Shown here in pieces: positions 8,458 through 16,961 of a stretch of 57,120 bases of DNA. Under the pieces are notes generated by a model that worked only from the letters and a program-made list of their open reading frames with translations, had not been told where the DNA came from and searched no databases. The stretch's first letter is position 1. Each line of letters starts with the position of its first letter. The DNA lies in NCBI RefSeq assembly GCF_001612765.1, contig NZ_BDBB01000049.1:1-57120 (forward strand), given 5' to 3'. The DNA is from Nocardia arthritidis NBRC 100137. Its GTDB lineage: Bacteria > Actinomycetota > Actinomycetes > Mycobacteriales > Mycobacteriaceae. The translations under genes and the position numbers were made by a program.

Positions 8458-9464
8458 CCGCGCCGGGCGGGGAACTGTGGCGGCTGGACGGCACGCGAAC
8501 GCGGTCGGTCAGCGCCGAGAACCCGACGGGAGCACCCGGCGCGGGCGCGCGGGCGACCGACGGCACCGGAGCACACGCGGCGCGGCTGCTGGGCCCGGGC
8601 TGGAAGATCTCGCCTTCGATCGCGCTCGCCCACGGGGAGACCGCCACGCTGGCGGACGTTTCCGGCCCCGGCGTGTTCCGGCATTTCTGGCTGACCACCG
8701 AACGTTCCGTCCTGCGCGGACTGATACTGCGGATGACCTGGGACGACGCGCCGCGGCCCGCGATCGAGGCGCCGCTCGGTGACTTTTTCTGCAACGGATG
8801 GGGCGAGACGGCCCTGCTGAGTTCGGAGATGGTGGTGGTCGCGCCCGCGGGCGGCCTGAACAGCTACTGGCCCATGCCGTTCCGGCACCGAGCGCGCATC
8901 ACGCTGGAGAATCGTTGCGGCCGCGAGGTGCCGGTGTACTACCAGGCGACCTTCACCGAAGAGGACGTGCCGGACGACGCGGGGTATCTGCACACGCGGT
9001 GGACGCGGACGACCGGCTTGGGCAGTCCGGCCGTGCACACGATTCTCGACACAGTGCCCGGGCCCGGCCGCTACGTCGGCACCTACCTCGCCATCCGCCC
9101 GGGCGCGCCGGGATGGTGGGGCGAGGGCGAAGTCAAGTTCTTCCTCGACGGGGACGCCGAGCATCCCACGATTTGCGGAACCGGCACCGAGGACTATTTC
9201 GGCGGCGCCTGGAACTTCGACCTCGACGGGATGTATCGGACGTATTCCACGCCGTATCTCGGCCTGCACCAAGTGCTGCCGCCGGAGCAGATCTATCGAC
9301 CCGATCAGCGGTTCGGCATGTACCGCTGGCACGTGCGCGACCCGATCTGTTTCGAACGCGAACTGCGCGTCACCGTGCAGGCCCTCGGATGGCAGGACGC
9401 GCAGACCTATCTTCCGTTGGAGAACGCCGAGGTGGCGACCACCGCGTGGTGGTATCAGGCCTGA
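8454..9464 (+). CDS. GH172 (DUF2961) glycosidase-like protein
   Basis: A 336-residue protein with DUF2961 hallmarks: GPGVFRHFWLT near residue 70, GDFFCNGWG near 109, LNSYWPMPF near 137, ICGTGTEDYFGGAWN near 240 (its Glu is a probable catalytic acid from family knowledge), and RFGMYRWHVRDPI near 290. Known GH172 enzymes act on alpha-D-arabinofuranosides and on fructofuranosides/difructose anhydrides. D-arabinan is a cell-wall polymer of mycolic-acid bacteria, so recycling of host or own arabinan is a reasonable guess. No signal peptide is visible, which argues for action on imported sugars. GTG 8454 overlaps the thioredoxin-like stop (GTGA). Its 3' end overlaps the convergent gene at 9455 by 10 bp. 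Confidence 0.82.
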   Translation: MTAPGGELWRLDGTRTRSVSAENPTGAPGAGARATDGTGAHAARLLGPGWKISPSIALAHGETATLADVSGPGVFRHFWLTTERSVLRGLILRMTWDDAPRPAIEAPLGDFFCNGWGETALLSSEMVVVAPAGGLNSYWPMPFRHRARITLENRCGREVPVYYQATFTEEDVPDDAGYLHTRWTRTTGLGSPAVHTILDTVPGPGRYVGTYLAIRPGAPGWWGEGEVKFFLDGDAEHPTICGTGTEDYFGGAWNFDLDGMYRTYSTPYLGLHQVLPPEQIYRPDQRFGMYRWHVRDPICFERELRVTVQALGWQDAQTYLPLENAEVATTAWWYQA

Positions 9465-9946
9465 TCGGGGTCGTCCGGATTCGAGGGGAAGTCCGGCGCC
9501 AGCAGTTCGTCGGCGCGTGCCAGCGCCGCGTCCATGCCCGCGGTGAGATCGTCCATCACGGTCAGGCCGTCGAGCAAGCCGGTGAGTTCGTCCTGCACGG
9601 CGCGCAGTTCCGCGATCGCCGGATCGATCGGGAACCACGCGACGGAGTCGTGCCACCACGGATCGTCGGACAGCCAAGACCACAGCACATCACGGACCAG
9701 CACCGGGTCGGAGGTGTACATCTGGAAGGACTCCGTCGCCGAACCGGCCCGATGCTCCAGCTCGTAGACGCCGTCGGGCAGCAACTTGGCGCGGATCTCG
9801 TGCTGGTCGGCGCGGCTGAGTTCGAGGATCGCGTGTTCCGGCCCGGCCGGTTCGTCGAGCAGGTCGCCGAGCGCGTCCTCGGTCAATTCCGGCAGGTGCG
9901 TCCCGTCTCCCGTGCGGATGCGCACGTCGGTGGGGTCGATGCTCAC
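9455..9946 (-). CDS. conserved hypothetical protein
   Basis: A 163-residue acidic, soluble protein starting at GTG 9946 (SIDPTDVRIRTGDGTHLPEL). It has no signal peptide or membrane segment and no motif I recognise. Features are a Trp-rich patch (VLWSWLSDDPWWHDSVAWF) near the middle and a helical Leu/Asp-rich C-terminal third. It opposes the sugar operon, overlapping the GH172 gene end by 10 bp. Codon use is that of a real actinobacterial gene (strong third-position G/C), which is the main support. Function unknown. Confidence 0.6.
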   Translation of the reverse strand: MSIDPTDVRIRTGDGTHLPELTEDALGDLLDEPAGPEHAILELSRADQHEIRAKLLPDGVYELEHRAGSATESFQMYTSDPVLVRDVLWSWLSDDPWWHDSVAWFPIDPAIAELRAVQDELTGLLDGLTVMDDLTAGMDAALARADELLAPDFPSNPDDPDQA

Positions 9947-10176
9947 CGCGACAGTCTGCCCGATACGACGGCCGAATACCCGAAATGCGCCGGTGCAGGA
10001 CGGATCGGGTGCAAGGTGGTCGGTATGGGAGTGCGCGAGACGATCGGGCGGTTCGCCTGCGGCGGGTGCGTCATCGGAGAACGACCGGCCGCGTCCGAAG
10101 CCTGCTCGACTCACCCGCGTCCGCCTCGCCGCGGCTGCTGCGGCGGCGATGCCGGGCTTCGATCGGACCGGACCGG

Positions 10177-11583
10177 ATGACGACGGTCGCTGGAGTCGAC
10201 AGTTCCACCCAGTCGTGCAAGGTCGTCGTGTGCGACGCGGACAGCGGCGAGATTCTCGGGCGCGGGAAAGCCCCGCACCCGGAAGGGACCGAGGTCGCCC
10301 CGGCCGCCTGGTGGGACGCGCTGCGCGCGGCGGGCGCGGGATTGCTCGATCATGTCGACGCGATCGCTGTCGCGGGGCAGCAGCACGGCTTGGTCGCCTT
10401 GGACACCGCGGGCGTTGCGGTGCGGGACGCGTTGCTGTGGAACGACGTTCGCTCCGCCGGCGCGGTGGGGCAATTGATCGCCGACCTCGGCGGTCCGCAA
10501 GCCTGGGCCGACGCGGTGGGCAGCGTGCCGGTGGCGGCCTTGACCGTCGCCAAGCTGCGCTGGCTGGCCGACCACGAGCCGGAACTCGCCGACCGCACCG
10601 CGCAGGTCCTGCTGCCCCACGACTACTTGACCTGGCGGCTGCGCGGCGGCGGAGGACGGCGCGTTCCCGAGCCGACCACCGACCGGGGCGACGCATCCGG
10701 CACCGGGTACTGGTCCCCCGCCTTCGGCAGGTATCGGGAAGATCTGCTCGCCCTGGCCTTGCGCGGGCGTAGCCCGGCCCTTCCCCGAGTGCTCGGCCCC
10801 GACGAGTCCGCCGGACGGACGCCGTCGGGCACACTCGTCGCCGCCGGAACGGGCGACAACGCCGGGGCGGCGCTGGGGCTGAGCATCACCGAAGGCGAGG
10901 TGGTGGTCTCGCTCGGCACCAGTGGGACGGTCTTCGCTCGCGCGGGCCGTCCCGCGGCCGACGGCGACGGCGCTGTCGCCGGCTTCGCGGACGCCACCGG
11001 CGCATTCCTGCCGTTGGTCTGCACGCTCAACGCCGCGCGCGTGCTGACCTCGACCGCCGATCTGCTCGGCGTGGACCTTCCCACGCTCGAATCGCTCGCC
11101 GCGCGGGCGCCGGCGGGCGCGGACGGCGTGGTCCTGCTGCCGTATCTCGCCGGTGAACGCACACCCAACCTTCCGCACGCCGCGGGCAGCCTGCACGGTT
11201 TACGTCCGGAAGCCATGCGCCCCGCCACGGTGGCCCGTGCCGCTTTCGAGGGTGTGCTGTGCCATCTCGCCGACGCGCTCGACCATCTCACCGGCATCGG
11301 GGTGACGCCGCGGCGCGTGCTGCTCATCGGCGGCGGCGCGCGCTCACGACTGATCGCGCAGATCGCCGCGCAGGTCTTCGGCGTCACAGTGACGATCCCG
11401 GAACCGGCCGAGTACGTCGCGCTCGGCGCGGCCCGGCAAGCGGCATGGGCGCTGAGCGGCGCATCCCTGCCGCCGTCCTGGCCGGCGCGCTCGGCCGCGG
11501 AGATTCCGGCGCCGGCCGACGCCGCGACCGGGCGAGAGATCCGCGCCGAGTACCGGCGGGCGCGCCGGGCCCTCTACGGCTGA
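10177..11583 (+). CDS. xylB: xylulokinase-like FGGY kinase
   Basis: A 468-residue FGGY kinase much closer to classical xylulokinase than the gene at 6455. It shows VAGVDSSTQSCKVVV (phosphate 1), AVAGQQHGLVALD (the GQxHG motif of XylB), LWNDVRS, LLPHDYLTWRL, AAGTGDNAGAALGL with the catalytic Asp, VSLGTSGTVFA, LPYLAGERTPN, and LLIGGGARS. It should convert D-xylulose to D-xylulose 5-phosphate with ATP. It is set apart from the isomerase/GH172 operon by an opposed small gene, so it probably has its own promoter in the 230-bp gap before ATG 10177. Two ketose kinases in one locus suggest two related pentoses or hexoses are handled. Confidence 0.85.
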   Translation: MTTVAGVDSSTQSCKVVVCDADSGEILGRGKAPHPEGTEVAPAAWWDALRAAGAGLLDHVDAIAVAGQQHGLVALDTAGVAVRDALLWNDVRSAGAVGQLIADLGGPQAWADAVGSVPVAALTVAKLRWLADHEPELADRTAQVLLPHDYLTWRLRGGGGRRVPEPTTDRGDASGTGYWSPAFGRYREDLLALALRGRSPALPRVLGPDESAGRTPSGTLVAAGTGDNAGAALGLSITEGEVVVSLGTSGTVFARAGRPAADGDGAVAGFADATGAFLPLVCTLNAARVLTSTADLLGVDLPTLESLAARAPAGADGVVLLPYLAGERTPNLPHAAGSLHGLRPEAMRPATVARAAFEGVLCHLADALDHLTGIGVTPRRVLLIGGGARSRLIAQIAAQVFGVTVTIPEPAEYVALGAARQAAWALSGASLPPSWPARSAAEIPAPADAATGREIRAEYRRARRALYG

Positions 11584-11738
11584 CCTCGGTCTTCATCGCG
11601 AAACCAGTCCGGCGGACTCGCCTGCCCTCGATCCGGGAACCCCACGTGCCCCCCTTCTCGGGCCGCCGATTTTCCGCGCCGGGTGGCGCCTCGACGGCGT
11701 GAGGGGTTTGATCACCCTCGTCGAAGAGAGGTGGACGA

Positions 11739-12368
11739 ATGACCGAGACCCAGGTGCGAAGGGCGGTGACGGCCGAACGGACGGAACTCGCCGAGCTCTT
11801 GGCCGGGCTGGATGCCGCGAGCTGGGATGCGCCGACCCTGTGTGTGGGCTGGCGGGTACGCGAAGTAGTCGCGCACATCACCATGCCCTATCGCCTGTCG
11901 AACGCGCGATTCACGCTGGGGATGCTCGCGGCGTTCGGCAACTTCAACCGCATGGCCGACCGCACCGCCCGGGTGGACGCCGCCACGCTCAGCACGGCGG
12001 ACCTGCTGAAATCGCTGTGGGACAACGTCGATCACCCCTGGCGGCCGCCGGGCGGCGGGCTTTCCAACGCGTTGAGCCACGATGTGATCCACGGGCTGGA
12101 CATCACCGTGGCGCTGGGGCTGGACCGCCGGGTGCCCGAGGACCGGATGCGCATGGTCTTGGACACGATCGAGCCCAGGACCGCCAAGCTGTTCGGCGCC
12201 AAACTCGGCGGCATCGAACTGCGCGCCGACGACCTGGACTTCCGCTACGGCTCGGGCACGGTGCTGTCGGGCCGCGCCCAGGACCTGCTGCTCGTGTTGT
12301 GCGGGCGCACGCTGCCCGCCGGATACCTGCGGGGCGAACCCGCCGAGCGGTTCAGCGTGCCCGGATGA
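11739..12368 (+). CDS. maleylpyruvate isomerase-family mycothiol-dependent enzyme (DinB-like)
   Basis: A 209-residue four-helix DinB-fold protein of the TIGR03083 type. Metal-binding histidines are visible in VREVVAHITMP near residue 47 and in NALSHDVIHGLDI near 110-120, separated by helical segments as the family requires; WDAPTLCVGWRV is the usual N-terminal signature. Members use mycothiol, the actinobacterial thiol, for isomerisation or conjugation of small electrophiles; most, including this one, have no assigned substrate. ATG 11739 has a good AGAGAGG ribosome binding site. It stands alone between xylB and a degraded NTF2-like fragment. Confidence 0.82.
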   Translation: MTETQVRRAVTAERTELAELLAGLDAASWDAPTLCVGWRVREVVAHITMPYRLSNARFTLGMLAAFGNFNRMADRTARVDAATLSTADLLKSLWDNVDHPWRPPGGGLSNALSHDVIHGLDITVALGLDRRVPEDRMRMVLDTIEPRTAKLFGAKLGGIELRADDLDFRYGSGTVLSGRAQDLLLVLCGRTLPAGYLRGEPAERFSVPG

Positions 12369-12416
12369 TCCCACCACCGTGCTCACCGGCCGGGTGCGGC
12401 CAGTGCGCGTAGGTAG

Positions 12417-12700
12417 GAAGCCGTTTCGTCGTCCCTCGAGCACAGCCCCGGAAACCCCTCCGGTAAGGATGCTTTCCTCGAGTTCATCGCACAGGCGCCC
12501 GTGACAGGGTCCACGCTGGAACTCGCGCGGGTGATCGCCGACGACGAGTACGTGGTCATGCACTACCGCATGATCCTGCCCGACGACACGGAGCCCGACC
12601 AGGCGGTTGTCGACATCTGGCGCATGGTCGACGGGAAGATCGTCCAGCACTGGGACGTCGTGCAACCGGTTCACCAGCGCTGGACCGACCGTGTCAGACG
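12417..12700 (+). pseudogene. NTF2/SnoaL-like remnant
   Basis: In one frame directly after a TAG at 12414 lies the C-terminal two thirds of a SnoaL-like protein of the type that ends in VVDIWRMVDGKIVQHWDVVQPV. A GKDAFLEFI helix and VIADDEYVVMHYRM strand precede it. The N-terminal helix that should carry the start (about 40 residues) is absent, and at the 3' side the frame runs on antisense into leuA without its own stop. A GTG at 12501 could start a shorter polypeptide but would cut into the fold. The fragment is best seen as truncated on both sides and non-functional. Confidence 0.6.
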
Positions 12701-12701
12701 A

Positions 12702-14459
12702 TCATCGTCGTGCCGAGCGTCCGGCGGCGCGTACGAGCGCGGCCAGTGCCGCCGCCACGGCGGATTCGGCTCGGCCGCAGGACCATCCGGTGTGTTCGCC
12801 GCTGCGGTATTCCAGGTAGGCGAGAGCGGATCCGGCGTCGTCTGTGCCGATCGACTGCTGGGTCAGACCCAGTACCTCGATCGGGCATCCGGCGTCGGCC
12901 AGCGCCTCGGCCAGCACCGCGAGCGGATCGCCCGGACGCCGTGTGCGGTGGGTGGCACCGTCGACGGTCAGCGTGATCTCGGTGCTCGTCTCGTCGTCGC
13001 TGGTGCACCAGTCTTTCAGGGCCAGCCACGACGGATCGTCGAAATAGCTCGCCTCGAACAGATCGCGCAGTTCGGCGGCGGTGATCTCGGCACCGGTGTC
13101 GTCGGCGAGCGCTTGGACGCGCCGGGCGAAATCGATCTGCAGGCGCCGCGGCAGGTCCATGCCGTAGTCGGTGTGCAGCAGGTAGGCGATGCCGCCCTTA
13201 CCGGACTGCGAATTGACCCGGATCACCGCGTCGTAGCTGCGGCCGAGGTCGGCGGGATCGATGGGCAGATAGGGCACGTGCCAGTCGAGGGCGCGCTCCG
13301 CGATGCCCGTCGCGGCGGAGCGGGCGCGATGCTCGGCCATTCCCTTCTTGATCGCGTCCTGATGGGTGCCGGAGAACGCGGTGTGCACCAGGTCGCCGAC
13401 GTACGGGTGGCGTTCGTGAATCGGCATACGCGTGCAGTATTCGACGGTGCGCCGGATCTCATCGAGGTCGGAGAAGTCGATCATCGGATCGACGCCTTGC
13501 GCGTGCAGGTTCAGCGCCAGCGTGGCGATGTCGACATTGCCGGTGCGCTCGCCGTTGCCGAACACGCAGCCCTCGACGCGTTGCGCGCCCGCGAGTACCG
13601 CCAGCTCGGCGCACGCCACGCCGGTACCGCGATCGTTGTGTGGGTGCACCGACAGGATGACGCTGTCGCGGCGGGCCAGATTGCGATGCATGTACTCGAT
13701 CTGGTCGGCGTACACGTTAGGGGTAGCGACCTCGACGGTGGCGGGCAGGTTAAGGATGACGGGCCTGCGCACGGTGGCGTCCCACAAGGTCGTCATCCGG
13801 TCGCAGATGTCGAGCACATAGTCGGGCTCGGTCAAGTTGAACACTTCGGGTGAGAATTCGAACCGGACGTTCGGCAGGTCCCCGGCGCAGTCCAGCACGG
13901 CGCGGCCGCCGTCGAGGATCAGCTCGCGCAGCGCGGCACGGTCCTTGCCGAGCACGACGTCACGCCAAGCGGGAGCGGTGGCGGTGTACAGGTGGATCAC
14001 CACGTCGTTGGGGATGCCGCGGATCGAGGCGACGGTGCGCTCGATGAGATCGCGGCGGGCGGGGGTGAAGACGACGATGGTGACGTCCTCGGGCGCCAGG
14101 TCGTCCTCGGCGATGAGCCGGACGAAGTCGAAGTCGGTCTGCGACGCCGACGGGTAGCCGACCTCGATCTCCTTGTAGCCCATGGCGATCAGGAGTTCGA
14201 AGAAGCGGCGCTTGCGCGCCGGGTCCATCGGCTCGGCGAGTGCCTGGTTGCCGTCGCGCAGGTCGACGGGCACCCACAGCGGGGCTCGGGTGATCCTCGC
14301 GTCGGGCCACTGCCGCCGGGTGATCGGGACCTCTACGCGCTGGTAGATGTCGCGGTAGCGGTGCGAGGGCATTCGGGAGTGCCGCTGGCGATTCCACGCC
14401 GGGGCCTGATCCGGTATGTCGCCCGAGGGGGTATCTATGGTCGGGAAAGCGCTGGTCAT
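12702..14459 (-). CDS. leuA: 2-isopropylmalate synthase
   Basis: A 585-residue enzyme making 2-isopropylmalate from 2-oxoisovalerate and acetyl-CoA, the first step of leucine synthesis. The TIM barrel has the metal-binding WVPVDLRDGNQAL near residue 64 and HPHNDRGTG near 275, the GNGERTGNVD signature near 308, and HQDAIKKG near 375. The C-terminal third is the LeuA regulatory domain for leucine feedback (GGIAYLLHTDYGMDLPRRLQ lead-in). Length fits the long actinobacterial form. ATG 14459 has an AGGAAG site. A leucine-rich leader peptide and attenuator-like hairpin lie upstream, so expression is probably controlled by leucyl-tRNA supply. Confidence 0.96.
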   Translation of the reverse strand: MTSAFPTIDTPSGDIPDQAPAWNRQRHSRMPSHRYRDIYQRVEVPITRRQWPDARITRAPLWVPVDLRDGNQALAEPMDPARKRRFFELLIAMGYKEIEVGYPSASQTDFDFVRLIAEDDLAPEDVTIVVFTPARRDLIERTVASIRGIPNDVVIHLYTATAPAWRDVVLGKDRAALRELILDGGRAVLDCAGDLPNVRFEFSPEVFNLTEPDYVLDICDRMTTLWDATVRRPVILNLPATVEVATPNVYADQIEYMHRNLARRDSVILSVHPHNDRGTGVACAELAVLAGAQRVEGCVFGNGERTGNVDIATLALNLHAQGVDPMIDFSDLDEIRRTVEYCTRMPIHERHPYVGDLVHTAFSGTHQDAIKKGMAEHRARSAATGIAERALDWHVPYLPIDPADLGRSYDAVIRVNSQSGKGGIAYLLHTDYGMDLPRRLQIDFARRVQALADDTGAEITAAELRDLFEASYFDDPSWLALKDWCTSDDETSTEITLTVDGATHRTRRPGDPLAVLAEALADAGCPIEVLGLTQQSIGTDDAGSALAYLEYRSGEHTGWSCGRAESAVAAALAALVRAAGRSARR

Positions 14460-14520
14460 GGGTCTGCTTCCTGGCCGTTGCGGCCGTCACGACGAGAGGT
14501 TGACCGGCCACGACGACGCC

Positions 14521-14557
14521 CCACGGCGGGCGGTCGGTCGTTCAGGCCCCGCCGTGG
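14521..14557 (-). promoter_or_regulatory. attenuator-like hairpin upstream of leuA
   Basis: Perfect 10-bp arms CCACGGCGGG (14521-14530) and CCCGCCGTGG (14548-14557) enclose a 17-nt loop containing the stop codon of the leader peptide. One arm lies inside the last codons of the leader, so ribosome position on the leader would decide whether this hairpin forms. A second, weaker GGCCG-type stem lies between it and leuA (14463-14512). This is the layout of a transcription attenuator. Confidence 0.6.
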
Positions 14558-14583
14558 CGGCTAAGCAGAAGCATGGTGCGCAT
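14542..14583 (-). CDS. leuL: leuA leader peptide
   Basis: A 13-codon reading frame, MRTMLLLSRHGGA, with three consecutive leucine codons (CTT CTG CTT, two of them the rare CTT in a GC-rich genome), 82 bp before leuA on the same strand. Stalling on these codons when leucyl-tRNA is scarce is the classic signal for leucine attenuation. The leader stop lies in the loop of the hairpin described at 14521-14557. The leader start is just 46 bp from the start of the divergent FadR-type gene, so the two promoters must overlap. Confidence 0.72.
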   Translation of the reverse strand: MRTMLLLSRHGGA

Positions 14584-14629
14584 GATGGCTAGACTGTACA
14601 CGACTCCTCAGACAAGTAGAGAGGTAACG

Positions 14630-15301
14630 ATGATCTCGCAGGTACGGCGTCATCCGCTGGCCGCGCAGACGGCCGAACTGCTGCTCGCCCGCATCCAAGC
14701 GGGCGAATGGCCGCTGGGTCACCGCCTGCCCGGTGAGACCACGCTGGCCGCACAACTCGGCGTCGGGCGCTCGACGCTGCGGGAGGCCATTCGCGAACTT
14801 GCCGGGAAAGGCGTGCTGGACAGCCGCCAGGGTGCGGGCGTCTTCGTGATCGCTCTGCATGCGACCGAGGAGTGGGACACGGTGCTGCGCCGTGCCACCA
14901 TCGCCTCGGTGATCGAAGCGCGCATCGCCATCGAGGCCGAGGCCGCCGCCCTGGCCGCCCAGCGGCGGACCCCCGCCGACCTGCGGGCCATTCGCCGTAC
15001 GCTGGCCGCGCGCGAGGCGCACGGCCAGCCGGTGGCCGAGCACGTCGATGCCGATATGGCGTTCCACCGGGCGGTGCTCGTGGCCGCCCACAACGACGTG
15101 CTGACCCAGTTGTTCGACAGCTTCCTGCCGCGGCTGCGCCTGGCGATGATCGACATGCTGAAGATCCGCCCGGTTCCGTCGGAGCCGGCCGATCACGCCG
15201 CGCACGAAAGGCTCGCCGACGCGATCGCCGCCCGCGATCCCGCCGCCGCCGCTGAGTACAGCCGCGCCCACCTGACTACCTTGAAAGAGGCTTTCACGTG
15301 A
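14630..15301 (+). CDS. GntR/FadR-subfamily transcriptional regulator
   Basis: A 223-residue regulator. Residues 8-75 are a GntR winged helix (GHRLPGETTLAAQLGVGRSTLREAIRELAGKGVLDSRQGAGVFV). Residues about 85-215 are the all-helical FCD ligand/metal domain, with the conserved DxxFHRAVLVAAHN segment near 142. FadR-type regulators sense small organic acids or metals. ATG 14630 has a GAGAGGT site. Its 3' end overlaps the ABC ATPase by 4 bp (GTGA), so they form a two-gene unit. It is divergent from leuA and its leader. Confidence 0.88.
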   Translation: MISQVRRHPLAAQTAELLLARIQAGEWPLGHRLPGETTLAAQLGVGRSTLREAIRELAGKGVLDSRQGAGVFVIALHATEEWDTVLRRATIASVIEARIAIEAEAAALAAQRRTPADLRAIRRTLAAREAHGQPVAEHVDADMAFHRAVLVAAHNDVLTQLFDSFLPRLRLAMIDMLKIRPVPSEPADHAAHERLADAIAARDPAAAAEYSRAHLTTLKEAFT

Positions 15302-16107
15302 CCGAACCGGTGCTCGAACTGACCGATGTGACCTTCCGCCGCGACGGCAAGAAGATAATCAACGGGATCTCGCTGACCGTGCGCGCGGGCGAACGCTGGG
15401 CCCTGCTGGGACCGAACGGCGCGGGCAAGAGCACGCTGCTGGGCTTCTGCGGCGCGGTCACCTTCCCCACCTCGGGGTCGGTGCGGGTACTCGGCGCGGA
15501 ACTCGGCCGCGTCGAACTTCAACGGCTGCGCCGGGGCATCGGTCAGGTGAACCCGCGCCACCCGCTGCGCTCCGCGCTGACCATCCGCGAGGTCGTGCTG
15601 ACCGGCTTGACCGCGACCATCGACACCCCCATGCGCTGGACCCCGACACCCGACCAGCGCGACCGGGCCGACACGATGATCGACACGGTCGGACTGACCG
15701 GAAAGGCGGACGAGCTCTGGCCCACGCTGAGCCAGGGTGAGCGCGGCCGCACGCTCATCGCCCGAGCGCTGATCGCGCAGCCGCGGCTGCTGCTGTTCGA
15801 CGAACCGTCCACCGGATTGGATGTCGCCGCCCGCGAACAACTCCTGGACACCCTCGACACCCTGGACCGGACACACCCCGACGTCGCCTCCATCCTGGTC
15901 ACCCACCACCTGGAGGAACTTCCCCGCACGACGACCCACGCGCTGCTCATCGCCGACGGTCACGCCGTCGCGTCGGGTCCGGCCTTGCGGACTATCACCA
16001 CCGAGAACGTCACCGCGGCGTTCGCGCACCCGGTGGAAGTCCGCCACGACGACGGCCGCTGGACCGCGCGGGCGGCACGCAAACCCACCGCATGGCCGTC
16101 GCGCTAG
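15298..16107 (+). CDS. orphan ABC transporter ATP-binding protein
   Basis: A 269-residue single ABC cassette: Walker A LLGPNGAGKSTLL near residue 40, signature TLSQGERGR near 143, Walker B LLLFDEPSTGLD near 165, H-loop LVTHHLEEL near 203. The signature has Gln instead of the second Ser/Gly (LSQGE), as in ModF/YhhJ-type stand-alone ATPases. No permease or binding protein is nearby, so it may be cytoplasmic, like ModF-type ATPases, or may pair with a distant permease. GTG 15298 overlaps the upstream FadR regulator, which probably controls it. Confidence 0.85.
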   Translation: MTEPVLELTDVTFRRDGKKIINGISLTVRAGERWALLGPNGAGKSTLLGFCGAVTFPTSGSVRVLGAELGRVELQRLRRGIGQVNPRHPLRSALTIREVVLTGLTATIDTPMRWTPTPDQRDRADTMIDTVGLTGKADELWPTLSQGERGRTLIARALIAQPRLLLFDEPSTGLDVAAREQLLDTLDTLDRTHPDVASILVTHHLEELPRTTTHALLIADGHAVASGPALRTITTENVTAAFAHPVEVRHDDGRWTARAARKPTAWPSR

Positions 16108-16240
16108 CCCCATAGACGACTCACCCGTCCAGACAAGGCCGTCCGGCCGCACCACGGTGGTAACGCCGCTGTAATCGCCACACCGCAATCGCGTGTGAGC
16201 ATGCAACGAAATCGTCTACCACCGAAGGGAATACGGCTAC

Positions 16241-16738
16241 GTGTGGCAGCTGTATCGAGCGGTACTCCGCACCGACGACCACCGCGTGCTCGGCTATGTG
16301 GACTTGGGTGCCAGGCTCATCGAACACGCAAGGATCGGCAACCACCTGGTCCAAGGAATCGAGCGACTGCTCGCCGAACCGGCCAGGGTCACCTGGGCGG
16401 GACGGAGTGCGCCACGGTCGCCGAAGATCGAAACCCTCTATCACACAGTCGGTTCGGTCGCCGCCCTGCTACCCCCGGAACATGGGGCGGTCGGCCGGTA
16501 CCTGCTCAATCACGACATGCGGATCTTCGTGGACAAAGCGACAGTGCTGGAGAACGAGGCCCGGCACCGCATCCACCCGTTGCCTTTGCTCACCGCCGAC
16601 CCCACACCGGACCCCGGCCGCACGGTGGGCGACCACACTCTCCCCGGCTCCTGGGCACACGCCCTGATCTCGGTGCGCGACACTGTGCCGAAGGGCTTCG
16701 AACAACGAAAGTTCGACCTGGTCGAACGCCTCCCCTGA
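16241..16738 (+). CDS. hypothetical protein
   Basis: A 165-residue soluble protein starting at GTG 16241, the only in-frame start after the stop at 16196; GAAGGGA 12 bp before it is a usable ribosome binding site. Composition and third-codon G/C bias look like a real gene. It contains a helical N-terminal half (LGARLIEHARIGNHLVQGIERLL) and a proline-rich C-terminal half. No known motif is recognised. It follows the ABC ATPase by 133 bp and is not obviously in the same operon. Confidence 0.5.
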   Translation: MWQLYRAVLRTDDHRVLGYVDLGARLIEHARIGNHLVQGIERLLAEPARVTWAGRSAPRSPKIETLYHTVGSVAALLPPEHGAVGRYLLNHDMRIFVDKATVLENEARHRIHPLPLLTADPTPDPGRTVGDHTLPGSWAHALISVRDTVPKGFEQRKFDLVERLP

Positions 16739-16799
16739 GCGCTATCGCCGCTCGGCGCTCGCGTGGACGAGCTCCGACCCGGCGACCACCGTCGTTGCC

Positions 16800-16961
16800 G
16801 GTCAGCGGCGTAGGCGGAAGGAGCCGATGACTGCGGCGGTGCGAATCGTGGCGACGGCGTTGCGATGACCAGCGTCATCACGGCGCCCACCGTCAGGGCG
16901 GAGATCAGCAGGTCGATCGGCCTGAGCCACCGCTGAGCGCGGAGTGCGCGGGCGACGAGAA
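16800..16961 (-). other. possible membrane-protein fragment
   Basis: One minus-strand frame reads ALRAQRWLRPIDLLISALTVGAVMTLVIATP, resembling the end of a membrane protein with one hydrophobic helix, directly behind the SRPBCC pseudogene. It has no start codon before the helix and runs on antisense through the neighbouring gene. It may be a remnant or chance; no further gene is seen between 16739 and 16961. Confidence 0.2.
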
